The notes under the pieces were generated by a model. It did no database searches. It saw nothing but the letters and a program-made list of their open reading frames with translations, and was not told where the DNA came from. The position numbers were made by a program, and so were the translations under genes. From assembly GCA_029204225.1 (NCBI GenBank), contig CM055112.1, positions 43,032,311 to 43,096,310 on the forward strand: 64,000 nucleotides of DNA, in the 5' to 3' direction. Origin of the DNA: Diphasiastrum complanatum. Its lineage: Eukaryota; Streptophyta; Lycopodiopsida; Lycopodiales; Lycopodiaceae. Within the stretch, counting starts at the first letter, position 1; the number at the start of each line of letters is the position of its first letter. This document shows, in pieces, positions 33,995 to 45,609 of the stretch.

Positions 33995-35465
33995 GGGCAG
34001 GAATAGCTGGTGGTGCCGACCTACACTAGCTATTCCTTCATAGCGAAAAATGCTGCAGTTGTGGCTGCCAAGGCATCATCCCTCTCCTAAGTAAGATTGG
34101 TCGTTAAAATGTAGAGATGGGAGCTGCTACTGCTTGTGTCTATTGTTGGGCCTGTTGAAGTAGGGCCTCTTGTTGCTCTAGCACCTCCTTTGAAACTTGA
34201 GAGGATTTTAGCTCTCACCAAATTCAGCATACTCTGTCCCTATATCACTAGATACGATATTAGGGGAGATATCTTCTTCTGTGTTGACTGCCTTACCCTT
34301 TTTGCTTCTTATTGGGAGGTGTAGGTGAGGCAATGTTTGTTGATACTTGGGGGTTGGCCCACTTTCTATTGCTAGGGAACAAGGTCTCTAGTTCCTTGAG
34401 GATTGTTGTCGTCTTGTGCCCCAGGTGTTGCTGGACCGTCATTTGAAAAAGATAGCCATATTTAGTGGTAGCTTTGCGTTGTTTGAGGGCCAAGCACAGT
34501 TTCTCGGCAATCTTCTCGGCCTACTTAAAAGTGTAAGTGGAGTCGTCCATCATTATGGTAAACACTTATAGGTTGCTACGTGGAATGTGATCCATGTGGA
34601 CAATATGAACCTCACTCAGGATCATAACAATTTTTGCCGTGGCTTGTAACTTTGGATTCTTAATTGGATTCGTGGCAAGGCAAATATTGGTGTGAGCGAT
34701 GGTTTTGCCATCGTCGAGGGCAAAAACATTTTGAAATAATTGTGGTCAAAGCTGGTGCCCTTGTAGTGGATCGACTCCCCAGTGTCTGGAAAACTGATCA
34801 ACTACATTTTGGCTGGTGTAATGTCAATGGTAATGTAACTGCCATCCTTGGAGGAAATTCAAAATGACTGGAATTTATCCGAGTAGGAGGAGTAGGCAGC
34901 ACGTACCAGACTTTCATGCTGCTGTTCAGGAAGATGGAGCAAATTAAAACCAAGACGGATGAAAATGTCATTGGCTAATTGCAACGTTGTTGAATGATTC
35001 TTGAGTTCCAGTAAAATGAGATCACCCGTGTAAGGTCTTGTGGCCTTATGGCGATGCAGTGAGAGTGAGAAATCTCTGGAAGCCATGAAAGTAAGAGTCA
35101 AATGATTAAAGATAGTTTTGAAAATTTTGAAAATTTTAGCATGAAACCTTGCAAGAATCTAGAATGAACTCATGGTAGGAATTCACAAATTCACCCAATA
35201 ATCGCCCTCAATGCCCACGATTTCCCAGTGAGGTTCGCAAATTTTAAGGCAATGTTTTGAGGTCCTGTAACTGATTGTTTGTACAAAAACGAGTGAAAGT
35301 GTATGACAATACATAAAATGGTATGATCATTTTCTTGGATTGTACAGAGAAATTGTGCAACTAATTTTGAGGCTCAATATATTATCTACAAATTCTATAA
35401 ATGATGATCTGAGATAAAAATTGGTTTTTTTTTTCTATTTCTGGAAAGTTTGACTCTGAGCTAAA
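33995..35465 (-). mobile_element. gypsy family X3 fragment (spacer and 3' ORF N-terminal half)
   Basis: Reverse copy of 22770-24270. Frames: 34859-35101 (SLSLHRHKATRPYTGDLILL, LGFNLLHLPEQQHESLVRAA) and 34293-34493 (ALKQRKATTKYGYLFQMTVQ). It ends left at 'ccaccagctattcc' against D3 integrase, and right at the D1 LTR. Frame breaks and stops are present. Confidence 0.85.
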
Positions 35466-36414
35466 TGTAATGGTGTTTGGAAATTATGAATTGTAATTGA
35501 TTATTAGGAAACGTGTAGGTATAGTTGGTTAGTTGTACGAATAAGAAGTGTCGAGATAAGTAGAAGGCTAGGATGAGTCATATTCAAGTGGAAATCGAAC
35601 AGTCAGTAAGCAGTCATAGGAGTAATGGTTGTGATCTCCAACGGGAAGCTAAACAGACCGTGATGGACCGTAAATTCAACGATTGCGGTCTCCAACAGAA
35701 AGCTGAAGCAACCATAAGGGACCATAAACTTGACAATTATGGGATGCAGTGGAAGCTGAAGTTACCATAAGGGACCATAAACTTGACAATTACGAGATGC
35801 AGCAGAAGCTGAAGCGACCATAAGGGACCATAAACTTGATGATTACGGGATGCAATGGTAAGTTGAAATGACCATTGCAGTCATTACGAACAAAGGTGTT
35901 GTGGAAATCTATGGTTTTCACGGAAAGGATAAATAGAGATTTTGAAGTGAGATGAGGGGCTTTTTTATATTGAGCTTTTGGATACTCGGTTGTCTAGGAG
36001 TAAGGTAGTTGAGAGATGATGGGTGAGAGTTGAGCACTATTTGTATTAAGTTTTCAGTCTTCATGTGAGTTGCAAGCAGCAAGAGAGAGTTTCCTTGCTT
36101 AAGGCCTTTTAAGTGACCAGCATGTAGACCCTAAACACCATGTATCAATTGTTATTTCCATAATTGATTACCACATTGTCATATATTGTGAGTTGTGAGC
36201 ATGGCAGTATAACATTTGCATAGAACCGGTTTACTTGTTGTATAAATGGTAGTTGAATGATCTGTCTCTGTTTGATTGATATAATGCTGCCAAATATCAC
36301 GGTTAATGTTTGTCATAATGGAATTCTTATTAACTTAGGATTCTTGTTAACTTAGAGGGTTCCGTTGTTGTAGTCGGGAACATGGAGTTAAGGGATTGAA
36401 ACATACTCCTAACA
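35466..36414 (+). repeat. 5' LTR of gypsy family D1
   Basis: Begins TGTAATGGTGTTTGG and ends CTCCTAACA. It matches the D3 LTR (31235-32236) inverted. It carries about five minisatellite units. The gag of D1 follows, which makes it a 5' LTR. Confidence 0.85.
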
Positions 36415-36420
36415 CCTTTT

Positions 36421-36433
36421 TGGTTCCGTTGTC
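36421..36433 (+). other. primer binding site of gypsy D1
   Basis: TGGTTCCGTTGTC six bases after the LTR end. It resembles the TGGCGCCGTTGCC-type primer sites of plant gypsy elements, with changes. Which tRNA primes it is not certain. Confidence 0.5.
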
Positions 36434-36460
36434 AAGACCAATTCTTTGTGGTAGTGCATT

Positions 36461-38035
36461 ATGGAGGTAAATAGATTTGAATTGTGGATAGAGTTAGCGG
36501 AAGAGGAAGTAGATTTACCTTTAATGGCTACAAGTGCTAGTTGCTCGAATTTGGGAAAAACTACGACTCTACACGGAATGGAGACCGTTCCAATAGGACG
36601 GACTCGGGTGGATGTGCTTCAATGTTTTAAAGTAAGAAGCACGACGATCCTGACATGCACATTCACCAATTCCTGGCGGTTTGCCAGGCAAATCATGAAG
36701 TGGGGGACATTCAGAAATTGGAACTATTTCCAACCACGTTGAAAGGAACTGCTTTACAATGGTACTCACAATATGGGCTACAAGAGTTTCGGAATGGGGA
36801 TGAATTGTAAAGGGCATTCCTGAAATGGTATTAGAAGGAACATGAGGATGAAGAAATACTAGACAAATTGCAAGCGATCAAGTAGAAAGAAAAGGAGGAC
36901 GTATTGTCATATATTCAACGTTTCAAGGTGTTGGAAAAGCGATTATAGGAGCCACTCATGGATGCTAAATGCCATGGATTACATAAGGTTCTATGCTGGG
37001 GAACTACTTCGTTACATGGTCAACGCCTGGAACATATTGTGGATGCTGCAAGTTACTTGAAAGAAGAAACTAGAAAGAAGTACCGACGACAACGTCGAAT
37101 CATCGGCGAGATGACTTGTTTGATTCAGATTCAGATATAGGTGCAGAATTAGATGATTCTTTGAGCTCGGAAGAGAGTTCATCTTCTTCACGTAATGGAA
37201 AATGGTCGAATAAGCATTAGCAGAAAGGGAAAGCCAGTGAGCCATTGCCAACGATCACGAACGAGGTTGTTACTATGGAATTTCGGCAAGGAAATGTTTG
37301 TTTCTATCAGAATTGCAATCAAGAAGGACATTATATCAATGAATGTCCTAATGGCACCTGGTATTGTGTGATTTGTAATGCATACAATCACTAGATGAAT
37401 GACTGCAGAAGATTGCAAGCGGTAAGATCTGTTGGAGCATTTGCAGTCCAAGCACACCAACCGCAACAACCGCAAATGCCACAACCTCAGTATCAATAAC
37501 CACCGTGGCAAGGGTGTTGCCGACCAGATCTACTAGATGATATTTGCAATTTTTGCAATCAGAGGGATCACCACTATTTCAACTGTGTGACATACCATCG
37601 GCAGTGTGTTGGGAATCTAGAAAGAGAATTGCCACCACCGCGGTGTAATAATCGTATCAATGATCAAAATATTGTGTAGAATCTACCTCAAAATCTTGGT
37701 GGGATGGATGTTCTTGAGCAACAGGCACCTGTACAGGGGATCACAATAGAAGAACCGCCATTAACCGATGTACAAGCAGTCACTTGACACAAGGGTAAAG
37801 GAAAGGCACTGATTCAGGAGGAAGGTGTAGAGGACGTCAGACCAAGTACTAGTCGAATCGTTAATTGCGACATTGGTCAGATGGCCAAAGTAACTCAAAA
37901 TGTACTAGAACAATTACACCAGCCACAGGGGCTCAATTCCACCTATGAGTTAGTGGATGTCGTGGCTGATCAGATCGCCGAAGTTGTTCATAATTATAAA
38001 TTTCAAGTGACAGTGGCCAATTGATGCAAATCACA
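36461..38035 (+). pseudogene. gypsy family D1 gag with three zinc knuckles
   Basis: Gag core at 36636-36960: HIHQFLAVCQANHEVGDIQK, LELFPTTLKGTALQWYSQYG, then AFLKWY.KEHEDEE, the retrotransposon gag domain. The 3' part, 37290-38030, has three cysteine knuckles: CFYQNCNQEGHYINEC, CVICNAYNH.MNDC and CNFCNQRDHHYFNC, with a Gln/Pro-rich linker (QPQQPQMPQPQYQ) between the second and third. Frameshifts occur near 36630, and stops at the CAG, CGA, CAA or TGG positions (for instance 37393, 37497, 37677, 37788). Gag forms the particle and binds RNA. The sequence ends at repeat R1 before the protease. Confidence 0.85.
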
Positions 38036-38139
38036 CCTTATTTAGCTCGAGCTTTTTGTTTCTCCCGTGCATCTTTTTCGAATCTATCTTTCTCAAAAAT
38101 GCTCAAAAAACAAGCGTTGGAAATTGCTTGTCTTGTTAT

Positions 38140-38205
38140 AGTGACATAGTGGCACAAGTGCATGTTTATGTAAAAGGGTGCGAGTCCCATTTTTTCTCCT
38201 AGAAC
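38140..38205 (+). promoter_or_regulatory. tRNA-like pol III promoter in R1 tail
   Basis: TAGTGACATAGTGGC (A-box-like, 38148) and GGTGCGAGTCCC (B-box-like, about 38179) at tRNA spacing, followed by a T-run. Copy d has the same on the minus strand (45185-45240) with GGTGCGAATCCC, closer to the GGTTCGAATCC consensus. R1 may therefore include a SINE head. Confidence 0.6.
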
Positions 38206-38407
38206 AATGGGAGAGCTCTATTCAAAATTTAGAACTTGTTAGACATGTAGTGTGAAATGGGCCTCATAGAATATGCAATTTTATGAATGGATAGTAATAC
38301 TGAATTTGAAATATAATATTTGGTCGCCACGGGTTGCCATCAGCTCTAGTAGTGTCCATTGGGTTTGTGCATTAAATTCGTGTATATAGCTCTATAGTGT
38401 AATGGGT

Positions 38408-38408
<1 letters not shown>

Positions 38409-38497
<89 letters not shown>
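38409..38497. repeat. (GA)n microsatellite, about 44 units
   Basis: Uninterrupted tract at the R1 position equivalent to 3332-3454 in copy a. Confidence 0.97.
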
Positions 38498-38499
<2 letters not shown>

Positions 38500-39220
38500 A
38501 TATGGACATAGAGAAGCACATCTATGTAGAATACTATGAGATAGTGCCACATCATATGAAAGACAAGAGAAAGATATTATCACGACATGTATGATGTACA
38601 ATGTCTTAGTTTTTGCACATCTATGCTCTAAAGTAAGCCACATCTATGCTCTATGCTTGAAAGGAACTTGAACTTGGCCATAGGATAAAATTGTAAAAAA
38701 CATTTGATGAGATGACATGAAACTTTTTAGTATTTTATATTTTAGAAATGAAGCCTAAATTTTTTTCCTCTTCAAAGAACTTATTGTAGAACTAGTATTA
38801 GGTTGTCGTAAAAATCATTGTTTGCTTTTCCATGAACAAAAAGGAGATGCCTCCCAAAGCGCAATTTGTGTGCGCTTTTTTAAAAAAAAAACTCAAAATT
38901 TTTTAAATGCACTTTCTGGGATGCGAAAGGTGCATGTAAAAACAATGACCTTCCACACGGACGGTGCATGTCAGTAAAAAATTAAGATCAACAAAGGGTA
39001 GGAATAAGGTCACCTCTTCTGCAAAGGTCCCTTCCCCTCCCTCTCCCCCCTTTTAGAATTAGCTCTTAATATTTCATTGCACCACACCCACCACTTATTT
39101 ATTTTCAAACACAAACACGTAGTCGTGGCAACGTCAACAAAACCTCACCTTTCCCTTCTACGATCTCAAAAAACTAGTCGTGCCCGTACCACCCAATCCC
39201 TCTCTCTTTTTCCCTTCCCC

Positions 39221-39260
<40 letters not shown>

Positions 39261-39322
39261 TATCCTAATCTCTCTGCTTGAGATGGGAGGATCACATATG
39301 AATGCACTGCACACATTCGAAT

Positions 39323-42300
39323 CTAACTGTCGCTATATAATGTCCTGGAATATTTTTGCTTCATGCCAACTTCTTCCAAGATTTGTCTCAGCCATACAGC
39401 TTCCTGTGATGCCTTATACTCTGCTTTTGTGGTGGAAAGAGCAATTGTACTTTGCTTCTTACTAGACCAAGAAAAGCAACTATCACAAAACTGGAATACA
39501 TACCCTGTGGTGGATCTATGATCATCATAGTTATCTCTCCAATCCGCATCCACATAGCCACACAACTCAGGTAATCCATCATGATTCCTGTAAATCAAGC
39601 CATAATTTGAAGTACCTTTCACATAACGCAAAATGCATTTAGTTGCCTTCCAATGCGTTTCCGTAGGTGCTGCCATAAACTAACTTACAATGTCAACAAC
39701 ATAGCATATATCTGGTCTAGTTGTGGTAAGGTGAATCAATCTCCCTACTAACTACCTATACAGTGTAGCATCAAATGACTATGACTCATCAAGCTTAGAA
39801 AGCTTTTTACCTAGTTCAATAGGAGTATTTACTGGTTTGCAATCCTGCAACCTAAACCTATGCAGCAACTCTTTGACATACTTCACATGTGTTAAACCCA
39901 CTTCGTGTCCTTTTTGCCACACCTCTACTCCAAGGCAATAATGCATTAGGCTAAGATTTGTCATCTCGAATTGTTCCATGAGGTCTTTCTTGATCATATC
40001 TATCATCTGTTGATTATATCCCGTAATAATCAAGTCATCAACATAAAGAGCAATTAAAGCAACCATACCATCAAAGCATAAGACATATAGATTTGGATCA
40101 GAGTGTTCTCACCGTCTCCTTTGAACGAAAGTAGGCATCAATCCTACTATATCACGCATGTGGTGCCTGTTTTCTTCAAATGACATACTTTATTTTCCTG
40201 TCCCTTCATTACAAAGCCTTCAGGTTGATCCATGAACACCTCTTCTTCTAACTCATCATTTAGAAAAGCAGATTTCACATCCATCTGATGCAAAGGCCAA
40301 CCAAAATGTGAAGCTAAAGCAACAAGTAGACGTAGATTATTCCACTTACATACCGGTGCAAAGGTCTCCTCATAGTCGATTCCTTTACTTTGTGCATACC
40401 CTTTGATCACCAATCTTGCCTTGTGCTTTGCTATACTTCCATTTGCATGGTACTTAGTTCTGTATACCCATTTGCAACCAATGGGTTTCTTGCCAACTAG
40501 TGGTTCTACTAAGTTCCATGTGCTATGCTTAGCAATTGACTCCATCTCCTCTCCCATGGCCTTGACCCAAATGTCATCATCCTTCGCTTCACCATAAGTC
40601 GAAGGTTCTTTGCTTTGAATAATGCTAGGCAGGAGAGCATAATTTGCTTCATACCTTTCAGGTTGTGTCTTCTCTCTTGTTGATCTTCGTAGTTCTCCCT
40701 GGCTAGATGATCCTGGAAAGTCATCCATGTCACGGCTCTCCAACAATCTCCCAAACCACTTAGGGGGCTTCCTGTCAGGTGATCGGCTTCCTGGTGAAAA
40801 TGTATCCCACGGTACATCCTTCTCCTTGCATTTGTCACCTACGACTTCAACCCTTCTTGCACCAAAAGGTTTGTCCCTACCTCTCCAACCTGTCTCTTGA
40901 GGTTGAGTAGTAGTATCTTGAGATGTATCCTCCTTTTCATCACTTGGAAGGTCAATGAATGGATCATCATTAGATGGTATCCTCACTATACCATCCTTCC
41001 CACTGGATGTATCTATCTTCTCAGCATCCTCGTCTTCATACATCTTGGATTCATCAAAGATAACATCAGGCTTACATTAATTTTGTTTTCCACTGGATCA
41101 AAACATCTATAGCCTTTCACACGAATATCATATCCTAGGAATATGCACTTGATAGCTTTTACATCAAGTTTACGTCTCTCTTCCTTAGAAACGTGTACAA
41201 AGGCCTTACATCCAAAAAATAGCAAGTGGTCCACCTTCGGTTTCTTTTTCGTGAATGCTTCCTCAGGTGTTATCTTTGGTATGGCAATGGTAGGACTTCT
41301 ATTTTGAAGATAGACTGTCGTACTGCATGCTTCTGACCAAAAACCTTCTAGTAGTTTCATCTCAGCTAGCATAGATCTGGCACTTTCCACAATCGTACGA
41401 TTCTTGCGCTTAGATACACCATTGAGAGTAGGAGTATGAGCTTGCGTAAATTGTCTTTTAATCCCACATTGATCACAAAGATCATTGAAGTCATAAGACT
41501 TGTACTTACCTCCACTATCTGATCTTAGGACTTTGATCTTCCAACATGTCTGATTTTGGCCCAATGCTTTGAAGCTCTTGAAGTTGTCAAATGCATCTGA
41601 TTTCTTCTTCAAGAGGTAGATCCCATCATACATGACATATCATCAATAAAGATCATGAAATAGAAGGCTTTACCTAAGGACATGGTCCTCATAGGCCCGC
41701 ATAAATATGTGTGGATTAAATCCAGGATGTTCTTTGCTCTTGCAACACCCCCTTTATTGAACTTCTCTCAATGCTGCTTCCCATATACACAAGATTCGCA
41801 TATCGATTTCAAGTGATCTTCTATGGTAGGCAATCATGTTACCATCTCCAATATTCTCATCAAATTGAGGCTTCCCAGGTTCAAGCGACCAAGCCTCTTA
41901 TGCACAACTCAGTTTGCGATGGAATGGATGATACAAGTCCATGTTGCCCCTTGATTGTAGCATTCAACCTGTACAATTTTGTATTGGGCTCCCTTACTCC
42001 ATATGCAATAACTTTGAACTTTTGGTTCACATCTTTCACAAAGCAATGATCATGGGCGAATTCTACTTTCAACTTTTGATCAATAATGACTCCAACAAAA
42101 AGTAGATTTTTCTTCAAACCTGGTACGTAAAGTACCTCCCTGATCATCTTGCTTTTGCCATCAAGTAGTTGGATTGAAACAATGCCTATCCCCTTGATCT
42201 TGCACACATCGCCATTTGCTTGTGAAACGGACATTCCATTATCCAACACTTTCAAGCTAATGAACCAATTCTTGTTACCTGTCATGTGTCTTGTGGCTCC

Positions 42301-43226
42301 TGAGTCAATATACCATGCTTTATCATCTTGATTAGATGACAATGTAGATATGAAGATGCTAGAGTCTTCAATCTCACTCTCATCGACAAGGTTACCTGCT
42401 TGTTTTGGTTTTCCCTGGCCTTGTTCCACTAGGAATTTGCGACATTCACTCTTCCAATGGCCCTCTTTAACACAATGGAGGCACTTGCCTTTCTTCTTGG
42501 TCTTACTGGAAGATCCCTCATCCTCTTGAGACTTGGCAAATTGCTACTTAGACTTCTTCTTGCCCTTGTCCTTGTCTTGTTTTTGGCGTGTCGCAAGTGC
42601 CTAATCATCAGTATTTTGACGTCTAGCTTTCACCATTTCTCGCCGTTGCTCTTCCTGCATCAAGATTCCTATGAGCTCATCAAAGGTTGGCAATCTTTCT
42701 CTTGATGCTATTCCACTCACAAACATCTGATAGGGTTCTGCAATGCTGCACAATGCATTGTGCACCAGCTCCACATCACGTATGCACTCACCAATAGAAT
42801 GCAGTTCATCCCTCATTGTCTTGATTCTGGTCATGTACGTCTGAATGTGCTCTCCTTGCTCCATGCGGGCACTATTCAGCTTTGACTTTAGAAACATAAT
42901 TCTTGATGGATTTGACGTCTTGAATTGCTCCTTTAGCACATCCCATGCCTGTCTGGGTGTAACAACATCACAAATGTGGTAATGATGTGATCCTTCACTG
43001 ACAAGTTAATGAAGGTCAAAGCTCCGTCAAACACTTTGATATCCGCTTCATTTGGCGGCCTTCTCTCATCACATGTGATGACTTCCCACACGTCTTTCTC
43101 CATCAGTATGTTTTTCATTTTGAATTTCCACACTACATAGTTGGAAATCCCATCCAATTTGCTACTTTCACTCAAAATGGACTCTCCCATGTTTGCCATC
43201 ACAAAACTGCAAGAAATTTCTGCCAT
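39323..43226 (-). pseudogene. copia family C1 gag-pol
   Basis: Order on the minus strand: gag N-terminus at 42933-43226 (SNYVVWKFKMKNILMEKDVW), gag body 42601-42939 (LKSKLNSARMEQGEHIQTYM), Zn knuckle CLHCVKEGHWKSEC (about 42440-42480), protease WYIDSGATRHMTG (42320), integrase 41013-41633 (LRSDSGGKYKS keeps the second Asp; NGVSKRKNRT has Lys for the catalytic Glu), reverse transcriptase 40147-41043 (KPIGCKWVYR, HQMDVKSAFL) and 39779-40066 (LIALYVDDLIITG intact), RNase H 39323-39676 (GYVDADWRDN; STTKAEY has Lys for Glu). Several frameshifts. It ends inside RNase H at R1 copy c; the 3' LTR is missing. Much of it is very close to C2. Confidence 0.92.
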
Positions 43227-44489
43227 AGGCTAAAAACAGTATGCGGAGGCCAACAGTGATGTCAGAAGTTGAAAATAATGACCTGCACTTTTTCCCTTAC
43301 CAGGCCACTCGCCGCTTTCCCACCAATTTGAAAGCCAAATCGGCGTCGCCTTCCGAAATACACTCAGTCGTCATCTCCCAACTACGTGCCCAGTGGAATG
43401 ATGAAATCACTTTTGACGCATTCCGAACACTTTCTCCACTGCAATCACTCTGTTTTGCTATACCATTTTTGCAGGTACAGTCCGGGTCCCCTTTGTTTGG
43501 AGGTTATAGCCTTTCATTTGGGTCAAAACGGGCAAAGGACCCAAAAATAGGGATTTTCTTTGTTTTTGAACTGTTTCTTCACCTTGAAGAAAACTCACTC
43601 TTCACTTGTGAAGGGACCCAACTCCAATTTCGGTATGAAAATTTTTAATGAAGTTGAAGGCCAAAATACACTTCAATTCTTCAAGGCCCACTCCGGTTAA
43701 ATCCAACGATAGGTTTCAATTTTGTGGTCCAGATGCAATTAATCTTGTCCGTCGATCGTTGTGGAGATGATCTTGTGGACTTCCTTGCATTGGTGCGTCA
43801 AACTACACTTTTGAAGCCGCTGGACACTTCAAAACACTAAGCTACTGCCCCGTTCATCACGCGTGAGCTCCACGCTCCTCTCTGTCTATGGCCGCGCCTC
43901 CCCAAACTAGTTTTTGCTTGATCAATTTCGTTTTTGGATCGATTTGAGCACGATTTGAGGCTTGGAGTAGGGTCGCCCTACTGATACCAAGTCTGTAGAG
44001 TGTTCAATCATGAAATTCCGTGGAGAAACGGTGATTTTAGCACAACTTGACAAAGTGGCTTTCTTTCACCTTTTACCGCAAATCTGCTAGGTTAATTGTC
44101 TATAGACAAATCTCTAACATAAACCTCAGAATCTCTCCATGGCTAGTTGACAAGTAATTAGCTTCCTTCCTATCCTTACGGCATCCAAAACGGTGCACAA
44201 ATAGCGAAGAAATCACTAGTTATGTATAAAAAACCGTAATCCCAAACCCGGTCTCAAATTTCAACTGGCTTCAAAATTGTCAAATTTTTCACCAATTTTT
44301 TTCCCTGTCTGATGCTATGCACAAGCTAATAATCCCTGTGCTCAGCTTGGAATGCCTCTATAAACTAGAAACCGTGCACCAGTGCTTCTCTTTCCGTCTT
44401 CAACCCACCGTAAACCCCGAACTCTCAAAAGACAGTTCTCCTGAAGCTCTCTTCAACGGCGATGCTGTACTGTGTACACTCCCTGTATG
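43227..44489 (-). other. copia C1 leader
   Basis: About 1.26 kb between the primer site and gag, shared in reverse with 59172-60420 of C2 (for example MSEVENNDLHFFPYQATRRF region at 43256-43330). It has no recognised domain. A long leader of this kind usually holds packaging signals. Confidence 0.7.
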
Positions 44490-44501
44490 GCTCTGATACC
44501 A
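44490..44501 (-). other. primer binding site of copia C1
   Basis: On the minus strand TGGTATCAGAGC, complementary to the 3' end of initiator tRNA-Met as in many plant copia elements. It abuts the LTR end. Confidence 0.9.
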
Positions 44502-44776
44502 GCTTAGAATCTGCTTTGAACAGGAACACAGATCATGCTACACAGTAACACAGACAAAAAAACACTCTCCACAGCAAGCTCACATAGCAACTGTCTTTCT
44601 CAAAACAAGATTACACTGTACATATGGTTGTTCACTCAGGCAACCCATGCATGACCCAGATTGCCGTTGGAAGGATGCGTGTCCCGTTGACTTGCCTCGT
44701 GGCGAGGCCAGCGGATCCTTATCAACTGATAGGACCCACAGTACAATAACACAGTGATTCTACTTTAATTCTAACT
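44502..44776 (-). repeat. 5' LTR of copia C1 (non TG..CA ends)
   Basis: 275 bp, aligned with the C2 LTR (58886-59159). On the minus strand it begins AGTTAGAATT and ends ATTCTAAGC. Its outer edge is fixed by the break in repeat R1 copy d at 44777, its inner edge by the primer site. Confidence 0.82.
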
Positions 44777-45320
44777 ATAATATCTTTCTCTTGTCTTCCA
44801 TATGATGTGGCACTCTCTCTTTGTGTTATGCATAGATGTGCTTCACTACGTTCATATGATCTCTCTCCTGTCTTTCATATGATGTGGCACTCTCTCTTTG
44901 TGTTCTAAATAGATGTGCTTCACTACGTTCATATGATCTCTCTCTCTCTCTCTCTCCCCCCCCCTTCTACCCTAGACACTATAGAGCTACATGCACAAAT
45001 TTAATGCACAAACCCAATGATCACTACGAGAGCTGATGGCAATCTATGGCAACCTAATATTATGCTTCACATTCATTATTGCTATCCATTCATAAAATTG
45101 CATATTTTATGAGGCCCATTTCATACTAGATGTCTAACAAGTTTGAGCTTTAAAATAGAGCTCTCCCATTGATCTAGGAGAAAAAATGGGATTCGCACCC
45201 GTTTACAGTAACATGCACTTACCACTATGTCACTACAACAAGACAAGCGATTTCCAATGGCTTTTTTGAGCATTTTTGTGAAAGATAGAATCGAAAAAGA
45301 GGCACGGGAGAAACAGAAAG
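44777..45320 (+). repeat. interspersed repeat R1, copy d
   Basis: Starts mid-repeat at ataatatctttctc next to the C1 LTR. It contains a tandem duplication of about 79 bp (44788-44866 and 44867-44945) covering the tcatatgatgtggcactctc segment, then a short CT/C tract. Its tail (45120-45320) matches copy c and contains the pol III-like boxes on the minus strand. Confidence 0.87.
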
Positions 45321-45609
45321 CTCAAGCATCAGGTCTTTAGGGTGGCCTCAATATAAGCCTTGCAAATTTGAACGTGTTTTTAAGAGACTTATAAGGAGGG
45401 TTATAAGGAGGCCCATGACATTAAAAAATCCATGCTAACCACAAGAGTAGTACGGAGGGTTATAAAAAAGATTATAGAGAGTGTTATAAGGAGGTCAAAG
45501 ACATTACAAAATACTTTGCTAACCGAGGCTGATGAAGAAAAGGCCCCTTGGTATAAACCATGAACGTTACAAAATAAAAGTGGATGGAATTTTTGAAAAT
45601 TATTGTTTA
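45321..45609. repeat. diverged tandem duplication, non-coding
   Basis: Two related segments of about 90 bp, marked by gttataaggaggcccatgac (45401) and gttataaggaggtcaaagac (45484). No gene seen. Confidence 0.6.

Larger units (their letters stand above)
38040..39325 (-). repeat. interspersed repeat R1, copy c
   Basis: Longest R1 copy, inverted relative to copy a and matching it from 39320 (a: 2690) to about 38260 (a: 3590). Left of that it matches copy d (45120-45320). It holds a (GA)n tract at 38409-38497 and an (AT)n tract at 39225-39255. It separates D1 gag from copia C1. Confidence 0.87.
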
